From contig NZ_CP151792.1 of the NCBI RefSeq assembly GCF_038446525.1, positions 806,001 to 870,000 on the forward strand: DNA of 64,000 bases. The letters run 5' to 3'. This document shows positions 57,617-64,000 of the stretch, in pieces; the first letter of the stretch is position 1; the number at the start of each line of letters is the position of its first letter. The notes under the pieces are model-generated. The model did no database searches. It had not been told where the DNA came from and worked only from the letters and a program-made list of their open reading frames with translations. Position numbers and translations under genes: made by a program. The stretch is from Methanolobus sp. ZRKC5 (GTDB lineage Archaea; Halobacteriota; Methanosarcinia; Methanosarcinales; Methanosarcinaceae).

Positions 57617-58207
57617 TTGGCAAGGAAAGTGCAGAGAAAGTTAGACAAATGGAAGTCTAAGACATGGTACAACGTTGAAACACCTGAATTTATGAGCAGA
57701 GCAAATATTGGAGTTACGCCTGCAGAAGAGCCAGAGCAGCTCATTGGGCGTGTTGTTGAGACCACTGTTGGAGAAATTGCTAACGATTTCACAAAGCATA
57801 ACACAAAGCTCAGACTCGAGATCAGCGAAGTCAATGGCGACATTGCAAGTACCAGATTCCTTGGTCACGAGATCACTACAGATTACCTGCGCTCTATCGT
57901 TAAGCGTCAGACATCAAGAATTGATGCAAACCTTGACGTTACAACAAAAGACGGATACGTCGTTAGAGTGAAGCCTATATGCTTCACTGTCAAAAGAGCA
58001 AGAACAAGCCAGATAAAAGGCATCAGAGAAGTAATGAACATTATCGTAAAAGAGCGTGCATCAGAACTTGTCTACGAGCAGTTTATCGAAGAAGCTATCA
58101 TGGGCAAGCTTTCCGCAAACATTTACAGGAATGCAAAGTCCATCTACCCACTTAGAAGGGTAGAGATCAGAAAGACAGAAGTAAAATCTGTCCCTGTAGC
58201 AGCTTAA
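57617..58207 (+). CDS. rps3ae: Small-subunit ribosomal protein eS1 (S3Ae)
   Basis: 196 residues beginning at a TTG ([19 protein letters not shown] follows), with a strong GGAGGA ribosome binding site nine bases upstream. Core sequence: [35 protein letters not shown] and [16 protein letters not shown]. It is an archaeal/eukaryotic 30S protein near the mRNA exit. The gene follows the recJ-like/pcc1-like pair at a distance and ends at a hairpin terminator. Confidence 0.96.
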   Translation: MARKVQRKLDKWKSKTWYNVETPEFMSRANIGVTPAEEPEQLIGRVVETTVGEIANDFTKHNTKLRLEISEVNGDIASTRFLGHEITTDYLRSIVKRQTSRIDANLDVTTKDGYVVRVKPICFTVKRARTSQIKGIREVMNIIVKERASELVYEQFIEEAIMGKLSANIYRNAKSIYPLRRVEIRKTEVKSVPVAA

Positions 58208-58217
58208 CTTAATATTC

Positions 58218-58252
58218 AGGTGGTTTTAACCACCTACTCTTTACTTTTTTTG
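58218..58252 (+). terminator. Terminator of rps3ae
   Basis: AGGTGGTT - TT - AACCACCT stem-loop (58218-58235) followed by ACTCTTTACTTTTTTTG. It lies close after the stop and is rich in T downstream. Confidence 0.8.
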
Positions 58253-58283
58253 TGTACTTATCAAGGACAATAACTGAAAGTCT

Positions 58284-58526
58284 TTATTCAGAAATACGGA
58301 GCTTGCGCTCGTATTCTTCACGTATAAGAGCCATCATTTTCTGGTTGGCATCAATAACGAATCCACCAATATAACCACAGTATTTACAGTGGTAAAGACC
58401 TTCAATCCCCCCGGTCTCATAATAGAGATCCGGACTGCCACAGACAGGACATACTTCTATCAGTTCTTCCTCTTCGCCTTCATCCGATCCCTGAATATCA
58501 GTTGCTTCGATATTATTCTCTTCCAC
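58284..58526 (-). CDS. Small acidic zinc-ribbon protein
   Basis: 80 residues from the GTG at 58526 (M/VEENNIEATDIQGSDEGEEEELIEV), chosen because AAGGAGG lies eight bases upstream; an in-frame ATG at 58580 would place that site inside the gene. An acidic N-terminus (EGEEEEL) precedes a zinc ribbon VCPVCGSPDLYY ... YHCKYCGYIGGF. Such ribbons are common in small archaeal transcription or translation factors. No specific partner is known. Confidence 0.7.
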   Translation of the reverse strand: MEENNIEATDIQGSDEGEEEELIEVCPVCGSPDLYYETGGIEGLYHCKYCGYIGGFVIDANQKMMALIREEYERKLRISE

Positions 58527-58599
58527 GACAATATCCTCCTTTTGTGCATACCCCTGATAAATAATGCACCGACAATACAATATGGATTTTTAAAACATA

Positions 58600-59553
58600 T
58601 CAAACTATCTGCAAACTGCCGGACAGTTCAGGAGGATAAGGCCGGAAAAAGGATTGCTTCAAAAGATAGTCTGCATTAAACTCTTCTGCCTTAAATATGA
58701 ACCATTTTTTCAATTCAAATATGGAAGAATTATCTTCGCGATATTTTTGCAATTTCTGCATGAAGATGAATTTGTCTCTGGCACTAAGATTTCGGGAAAA
58801 ATAACCGAATGCATGCATCAGAGCATTAACAACAATACCTGTTTCAGCTGGTTTTGAAAGTATCTGCAATAAAAAGGACAGGTACTTTTCATAAACCTGC
58901 TCAACTGGAAGATTCTCCTTGTTTGCAACAAGATTACCCATGACAGTCATAAGCTGCTTATCGTATGCCATGAACAGAAGTTTGTTCTCTGTATGATACT
59001 CAACCAATGCGTGCAGCTTTGTAGAAGATGACATTTCCCTGAAGGATGCCATTGCGAATACTCTGGCCAGGAAATGATCCCTTAGAATAGAATCATCTGT
59101 CTGTATTTCATCAATAACAGGCAGGTCCGGATAATCTCTTAATACTGCATCTGCAAAAAAACCATTTTCCTGACCATGCAAGTATTCTTTACTACCTGAG
59201 TTAGGGAAAACTTTAGTTGTCCCAATTCCACATGAAGGAGACTTAGATTTAAGAATGAAACCGTCAAAATCATTCAATTTCCCAAGATATGATCTTGCAA
59301 AAATCTCCATCTCAGCAGTAAGATCCTTTCCGGTAGCTGGCTGTATAAGATGCTTCTGATCATTGGTGACTATGCGGATCGGCTTGCGTGGAACACCCAG
59401 ACCAATTTCGCACTCCGGACAAATATCAATAAATTCAACAAAAGGTTTCATAGGTTCAGCCAATTGGAATGGTAGCATTTCTCCGTCATATCGACAGGCG
59501 GCAAATCCAAGACATTTGCTGATCACGATTATTGGACGTGGAAATTTTGGCAT
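58600..59553 (-). CDS. DUF523-DUF1722 (YbgA-type) protein
   Basis: 317 residues. The N-terminal DUF523 domain has cysteines in VISKCLGFAACRYDG, CPECEIGLGVPR and SPSCGIGTTKVF. DUF523 members (TudS) carry a [4Fe-4S] cluster that desulfurises thiouracil. The C-terminal DUF1722 domain (LLFMAYDKQLMTVMGNLVANKENLPVEQVYEKY) is helical. The fused form is found widely in bacteria and methanogens. The substrate here is unknown. The gene is unlinked to sulfur genes. Confidence 0.8.
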   Translation of the reverse strand: MPKFPRPIIVISKCLGFAACRYDGEMLPFQLAEPMKPFVEFIDICPECEIGLGVPRKPIRIVTNDQKHLIQPATGKDLTAEMEIFARSYLGKLNDFDGFILKSKSPSCGIGTTKVFPNSGSKEYLHGQENGFFADAVLRDYPDLPVIDEIQTDDSILRDHFLARVFAMASFREMSSSTKLHALVEYHTENKLLFMAYDKQLMTVMGNLVANKENLPVEQVYEKYLSFLLQILSKPAETGIVVNALMHAFGYFSRNLSARDKFIFMQKLQKYREDNSSIFELKKWFIFKAEEFNADYLLKQSFFRPYPPELSGSLQIV

Positions 59554-59627
59554 TAGAATAACCTCGATAGTATGTGAATACGATAAACAACAAAAAAGAG
59601 TTTGTGGATAAAACTGATAGAGTAAAA

Positions 59628-59649
59628 AAGGGAATAGAAGAATTCCCTT
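59628..59649 (-). terminator. Terminator of gltX
   Basis: AAGGGAAT - AGAAGA - ATTCCCTT stem (59628-59649), immediately after the gltX stop in minus direction and followed by CTTTTTTAC-type T-run. Confidence 0.7.
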
Positions 59650-59650
59650 G

Positions 59651-61360
59651 TTACTTATGTGTATAATAAGCCACTATTTCTCCGGCAACAGCATCTATCC
59701 TGCAGAAACCAAATCTTTCAAACTGTACAACCTTGTTCAGCTCTGTAGCGACCTGCCTTTCACCAATTCCAGTAAATTCGCCATCTTGCGAGAGCACTCT
59801 TACAGGAGCTCCGTCCATTGGAGCCCAGTGGATGATTCTCATCTTTTCCTTTTTGGCAGTCTCCATGGAGTCATCAATATAGCGAGCCTGAAGTGGTTCC
59901 ATAGATATTATCTCCACGTTATAGAGATCTTTAAGCCTCAACTTTGAACCTACTTCAAACTTCCCAACATCATCATTACATACGTATAGCTTTGAACCTA
60001 CATCTATACTGCGAGTACCCCTATCTTCTGTTGGATGGAGTGTGGGAGTCACTGTGCAGGGCTCTGCATTAGCAATCTCAAGCTCGACCGGATTCCAGAC
60101 AAAGAAATACCTGTTGGCTATCGGGTCGATAATCTTACGGTTCTCTGCATAGAGAGTATCCATACTGAGGCTGATATCAGTCTCACCGACACCCATATCG
60201 ATCATGAACTTACGGATAGCCTCGGGTAGTATTCCTCTTCTGCGCAGTGCACGCAGGGTTGGAAGACGGGGGTCGTCCCATCCGGAATACTCACCATTTT
60301 CTATAGATTGGCGAAGTCCACTTGTACTGAATTTACCGAACTCGTGCATCTTCACACGACCCCAGTGAGTTGTTTTCGGATAGGTCCAGCCAAGGTAATT
60401 GTAGATGTATGTCTGGCGTTTTTCACTATCCATCAGATCCTTACCCCTGATGATGTGAGTCATACCGAGTTCATGGTCCTCAATGGCACCCTCAAAGTCA
60501 AGCAATGGCCAGACACAATATTTGTCCCCAACTTCAGGACGGGGGTGTGGAGTCTTTACAATCCTGAACGCACCAAAATCACGAAGTGCAGGGTCCTTAT
60601 GAGTGATATCGGTTTTGATACGCAGGACAGCATATCTCTCCTCGTATTCACCTGCAATCATCTTATCCCAATGCCCCATGTTTTCCCCAGGACTTGCATT
60701 CCTGTGTGGGCAAGGCTCTTTGGCATCCTTGAACTTCTTGAAATCAGCACCATCACAGAAACAGACATATGCATGTCCCATTTCTATGAGCTTACGAGCA
60801 TAATCATAATAAACAGGTATCCTGTCAGAAGCAATGACTATCTCGTCAGGATTAGCACCGAGCCATTTGCAATCATCCACATACCAATCGTATGCTTCAA
60901 GCATAGGGCGCTTTGTCTGGGGGTCGGTGTCATCAAAGCGTATGATGAACTTGCCACCGTACTTTTTTACGTACTCGGAATTCACAACGATACCACGAGT
61001 ACTTCCAAGGGTTGGCGGACCGTTAGGGTTTGGTGCAAAACGCATTACAACCTGCTGTCCCTCTTCAACATCCAGTGCTTTTAAACCCTTATCAGGTTCT
61101 TTTTTAGTATTCAATTCCTCAATAAGTTCAGGAGCAATTGCCTCAAGGCGAGCCTGCCACTGCTCAGGTGTTTCCTTTGCAACTTCCACAAGAATCTCCT
61201 GTATGAGCGGAGTAACATCCTTTGCCTTGGAACGAAGCTGTGGGCATTCACCCATGACACGACCCATAACAGCACCAATTTGTGGAGCCTGACCATATTT
61301 CACAGCATTCTGGAGTGCATACTTCTCTATAGTTTTCTTATCATCGTCAGTTAAAGTCAT
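59651..61360 (-). CDS. gltX: Glutamyl-tRNA synthetase, archaeal (GlnRS-like) type
   Basis: 569 residues. The class I signature is the archaeal variant RFAPNPNGPPTLGSTRGI, with FIIRFDDTDPQTKRP and a KMSKS-like FGKFSTSGLR. The C-terminal beta-barrel anticodon domain is of the GlnRS type. This enzyme normally charges tRNA-Glu and mischarges tRNA-Gln, the product being fixed by an amidotransferase (GatDE) that is not in this window. Monocistronic. Confidence 0.96.
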   Translation of the reverse strand: MTLTDDDKKTIEKYALQNAVKYGQAPQIGAVMGRVMGECPQLRSKAKDVTPLIQEILVEVAKETPEQWQARLEAIAPELIEELNTKKEPDKGLKALDVEEGQQVVMRFAPNPNGPPTLGSTRGIVVNSEYVKKYGGKFIIRFDDTDPQTKRPMLEAYDWYVDDCKWLGANPDEIVIASDRIPVYYDYARKLIEMGHAYVCFCDGADFKKFKDAKEPCPHRNASPGENMGHWDKMIAGEYEERYAVLRIKTDITHKDPALRDFGAFRIVKTPHPRPEVGDKYCVWPLLDFEGAIEDHELGMTHIIRGKDLMDSEKRQTYIYNYLGWTYPKTTHWGRVKMHEFGKFSTSGLRQSIENGEYSGWDDPRLPTLRALRRRGILPEAIRKFMIDMGVGETDISLSMDTLYAENRKIIDPIANRYFFVWNPVELEIANAEPCTVTPTLHPTEDRGTRSIDVGSKLYVCNDDVGKFEVGSKLRLKDLYNVEIISMEPLQARYIDDSMETAKKEKMRIIHWAPMDGAPVRVLSQDGEFTGIGERQVATELNKVVQFERFGFCRIDAVAGEIVAYYTHK

Positions 61361-61474
61361 TATAGATCACCGAAAAAATCAGATTAATATATACAATGGG
61401 ATTGGAAAATTCCGTAATCCCTGTATTGTAAGCATAGTAGGATGAATTATAAGAACTGAACTTAAAATATATGG

Positions 61475-61774
61475 TCAGAAGGATTTTCCAATATCTTTTA
61501 CTACTTCTGCTATGCTGATCAGTTCATCAATATCCTTTTCAAACTCAGAAAGGAAAGTTTCCACTGCATCACCTGCAATGGCACCGTGAGATGAAGGTTT
61601 TATAAGCTGTCCCTGTTCAAGAACACGCAGGGAATAACGCACTTTATGTGTAGGCATGCCGGTTTCTTCCGCTAGCTTGAGTATGCCAATGGGTCCACGG
61701 TCAATAACCACTTTTAAAACTTCCAGATGACGCTGGGCAAGTTCCAGTTCCCTGTTAACCTGATCAAATAACAT
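61475..61774 (-). CDS. Winged-helix transcription regulator-like protein
   Basis: 99 residues. A winged-helix DNA-binding pattern (HLEVLKVVIDRGPIGILKLAEETGMPTHKVRYSLRVLEQGQLIKPS) is followed by a short helical tail. Archaeal proteins of this small type are annotated as predicted transcriptional regulators. It begins at the stop of the FAH-family gene (TAATG overlap of one base), so the two are co-translated, but no target promoter is evident. Confidence 0.75.
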   Translation of the reverse strand: MLFDQVNRELELAQRHLEVLKVVIDRGPIGILKLAEETGMPTHKVRYSLRVLEQGQLIKPSSHGAIAGDAVETFLSEFEKDIDELISIAEVVKDIGKSF

Positions 61775-62505
61775 TATACAACCTCGTTGGTCAAAGTCCC
61801 TATTCCTTCTATCCCCACTTCTACAATATCTCCGGGGTGAAGCTCACCTACACCTGGAGGAGTGCCTGTTGCAATTACATCTCCGACTTCCAGTGTCATT
61901 ATTCCTGAAATGAATTCTATGAGATAGGGTACATCAAATATCAGTTTGGATATATTGGAATCCTGCATCACAACACCATTAACACGGGTTACAATTGAAG
62001 CGTCTTCCGGGTTGAAATCCTCAACCGGAACAATGAAAGGACCCACCGGCGCAAAGGTATCAAAACTTTTTGCCCTCGTCCACTGCCCATCCTTTTGCTG
62101 CAAGTCACGGGCAGTCACATCATTAAAACACGTAAAACCAGCAACAACATCATAAGCTCTGTCATAGGTGATATTCTTACATTTTTTCCCAATTATGATA
62201 GCCAACTCTGCTTCAAAGTCAACTCTTTCACTAACCTTGGGATAAATAATCTTCCCATGATGCCCAATAACAGCAGATTGTGGTTTGATAAAAAGTATTG
62301 GCTCGTCGGGGACGCTAAGACCAAGCTCAGCTGCATGGTCATGATAATTAAGACCCACACAAACGATCTTAGAAGGATTTGACGGTGGCAGCACCTCTAA
62401 CTCTGATAGTTTATACTCCACAACTGCACCTTCCTGTGAAGTTACTGTATTGCCACTCACCTCACCGTAGAACACATTATCATTACACCTGAATCGTCCG
62501 AACAT
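61774..62505 (-). CDS. Fumarylacetoacetate hydrolase-family protein
   Basis: 243 residues, the C-terminal FAH domain only. The core KIVCVGLNYHDHAAELG, RVDFEAELAIIIGKKCKNI, GFTCFNDVTARDLQ and VGDVIATGTPPGVGEL carries the metal ligands (E in FEAELA and D in NDVTA). Members cleave or decarboxylate beta-keto acids; the substrate is not predictable. It is first in a two-gene operon with the HTH regulator. Confidence 0.85.
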   Translation of the reverse strand: MFGRFRCNDNVFYGEVSGNTVTSQEGAVVEYKLSELEVLPPSNPSKIVCVGLNYHDHAAELGLSVPDEPILFIKPQSAVIGHHGKIIYPKVSERVDFEAELAIIIGKKCKNITYDRAYDVVAGFTCFNDVTARDLQQKDGQWTRAKSFDTFAPVGPFIVPVEDFNPEDASIVTRVNGVVMQDSNISKLIFDVPYLIEFISGIMTLEVGDVIATGTPPGVGELHPGDIVEVGIEGIGTLTNEVV

Positions 62506-62711
62506 CAGTGGGACTGTTTTGTTTTCATTATAGATAAGGATGAGTATTAGAATGATTCCTAAATGGAAGAAGACTCCCGCTAAAGTAGGAATTTGTTACG
62601 TGGAAACATTCAATCGACTACACTTTTTAAAAAAGAAGAAATGATGTCGGAACCCTCTACATCATTCGATAACTGCATCCAAGTACATTTCCTGAAACTT
62701 CCAGATCATCT

Positions 62712-63731
62712 TCAAATTATTGAGGAGATTATCAGAACAATAAGCATTGCAATAATACCTATTGCCCAGAATTTTATTGTTTCATTCAATGGTATCCTGA
62801 TATCTACTATCTCGGAGCTGGAGATTGCAACTGGCCTTGAACTACTGATGGGTTTTGAAGAAGGAAGTGATGCAGCTTTCATTTTATCCATTTGAGGTTT
62901 CCTGGAGATAGCTGCCGAGGGAGAACTGATACTAGCTGATTTTGAGACTACAGTTTCCTTATTGCTAATAACATTTTCTTCAGCTTTGAAAGATGAAGGA
63001 GTTTCCGGGGTAGTTGATGCCTGATCGGATGAGAACGTATCCTCTCTTTCATTCACCACTACTTCTTCAACTTCAGGGGAGATAGATGATGCAAATGAAG
63101 AAGCCTCGTCAGCAGCCATGTGGCCATTTTCCGAAATTATGTCGGGTTCAGATATTACAGATGATCCTTCCTGACTGCTGCCAAAAACATCATCATCCTC
63201 TTCTTCCCTAATCATTGCAGGAGAGCCATTGTCTTCATCTGAACTTGATATTGCATTGCTGAATATCGATTCTTCCCCAACAGGCGGGGTGAAAGAATAT
63301 TCATCCTCCTTAAGCACTTCTTCTTCTTCTTCTTCTGTAATGATAGTGTCCGGTGTTTCAGCTATCCATTCCCCGGTGTCCTGTTCATCTTCAATAACTG
63401 GTTCAGAAGGGGATGAAACAAAACTTGCACCATCATCTACAAGAGGAGCTGGAGAAGCATTTGATTCATATTTTTGACTAATAAGCCCCTGATAGTCCGG
63501 ATCAATTTCGACTGCAAGGTCAAGGCATCTTTTAGCTTCCTCAAACTGTCCAAGTCTTTCCAGGCCTTTGCCCTTCTTGAACCATGCCTCTGCATTATAG
63601 GGATCTATGTCCAGTGATTTGGTATAGTATTCTATTTGCTTTTCAAGTGTTTTGGCCGATTCAGCCATTTTCATCCAATTTTCAGCAGCTTTCTGTTTTT
63701 TCTTTGATTTGACGTCATCTAGCATTCCCAT
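62712..63731 (-). CDS. Tail-anchored TPR protein with acidic linker
   Basis: 339 residues from ATG 63731 (MGMLDDVKSKKKQKAAENW), chosen because AGGTG lies five bases upstream; ATG 63758 is less likely. Two tetratricopeptide repeats occupy about residues 15-90 (EKQIEYYTKSLDIDPYNAEAWFKKG, FEEAKRCLDLAVEIDPDY). A long Ser/Glu/Asp-rich region follows, and a C-terminal membrane helix (FWAIGIIAMLIVLIISSII) ends the protein. Protein-protein docking at the membrane is inferred. Confidence 0.75.
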   Translation of the reverse strand: MGMLDDVKSKKKQKAAENWMKMAESAKTLEKQIEYYTKSLDIDPYNAEAWFKKGKGLERLGQFEEAKRCLDLAVEIDPDYQGLISQKYESNASPAPLVDDGASFVSSPSEPVIEDEQDTGEWIAETPDTIITEEEEEEVLKEDEYSFTPPVGEESIFSNAISSSDEDNGSPAMIREEEDDDVFGSSQEGSSVISEPDIISENGHMAADEASSFASSISPEVEEVVVNEREDTFSSDQASTTPETPSSFKAEENVISNKETVVSKSASISSPSAAISRKPQMDKMKAASLPSSKPISSSRPVAISSSEIVDIRIPLNETIKFWAIGIIAMLIVLIISSII

Positions 63732-63927
63732 ATTAGCACCTTTTTTATTCAATATCACATATTCAACGTGTTAATTTCCGCACCCTTATAGGTTCCAGCA
63801 CGGTTTGATATAATTAGTACCTGTAGTTAGTAACACTTTATTGAATAACTGTTTTTGCTTATTTTTAAGCATGTATAACGCATATAAAGATGTTTGTAGA
63901 GATTAATACATATTTACAGATGCACCA

Positions 63928-64000
63928 TCAACCTTTCAATTCTTCATACTCAAAAGCCCACATTGGAAGTCCATCTATTCCGATATGTTCTAAGTGTTCC
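63928..64000 (-). CDS. 3' end of an unidentified gene
   Basis: The last 23 codons (EHLEHIGIDGLPMWAFEYE, then ELKG, TGA at 63928-63930) of a minus-strand gene that starts outside the window. The sequence uses normal codons but is too short for me to name. Confidence 0.4.
   Translation of the reverse strand, partial: EHLEHIGIDGLPMWAFEYEELKG

Noticed and set aside
1-64000. CRISPR array, rRNA operon or prophage
   Set aside because: No regularly spaced repeats, no rRNA signature and no phage structural genes were seen on either strand.

Overview
The window comes from a methanogenic archaeon of the order Methanosarcinales, most likely a mesophilic or halotolerant member of Methanosarcinaceae. The signs are the archaeal exosome/RNase P superoperon, a methanogen-type (type 2) seryl-tRNA synthetase, a sarcinarray-type surface protein, DUF1699 and DUF2193 proteins, an Ahb-type haem enzyme next to hemD and cobA, and archaeal ribosomal proteins. 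Genus is not decidable from the sequence alone. Genes are densely packed, with many ATGA or TAATG overlaps, TATA-type promoters and hairpin-plus-T-run terminators.

Layout. 1-9622 (minus strand): an acyl-CoA ligase cut by the window edge, then the RNA-processing superoperon, transcribed as rpl15e, an RNA-binding protein, rpp30, pop5, psmA, SBDS, rrp4, rrp41, rrp42, rpl37ae, rpo12, a Brix protein, a Pcc1-like KEOPS subunit, prefoldin beta and a DHH phosphoesterase. 9860-18535: a small membrane protein, a receiver-PAS protein, an intron-containing tRNA-Trp whose intron is a box C/D guide RNA, cobT, proS, ZPR1-sepF, a PUA protein and valS. 19046-20544 (plus): a DsrE-like protein, ferritin and superoxide reductase, then a 33-residue membrane protein. 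20557-23458: ahbC-hemD-cobA tetrapyrrole genes. 23711-31317: DUF1699, hisD, hel308, a membrane ferredoxin, an aquaporin and DUF2193.

31603-33635 is a MscS channel gene cut by an IS5-like element of about 1.15 kb. After trpB2 comes a surface/pilin-like region: a sarcinarray protein and a 1352-residue membrane-anchored protein on the minus strand, and hisS followed by four pilin-like genes on the plus strand. The second of those four is interrupted by a 196-bp MITE-like element with 17-bp terminal inverted repeats and a 6-bp target duplication. Exact removal of either insertion restores one uninterrupted reading frame.

44671-58207 holds the order rps15 - recJ-like - pcc1-like - rps3ae, with a UDP-GlcNAc cassette (two GlmU-like proteins, glmS, glmM) and then udg4, a ketopantoate reductase, serS and thiEM placed between its members. 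The right end has a zinc-ribbon protein, a DUF523-DUF1722 protein, gltX, an HTH/FAH-hydrolase pair and a tail-anchored TPR protein, then the last codons of an unidentified gene.

Best leads: the MITE inside the pilin-like operon, that operon itself (apparently translationally coupled to hisS), the IS-disrupted mscS, the tRNA-Trp intron with dual methylation guides, and two Pcc1-family genes in one window.
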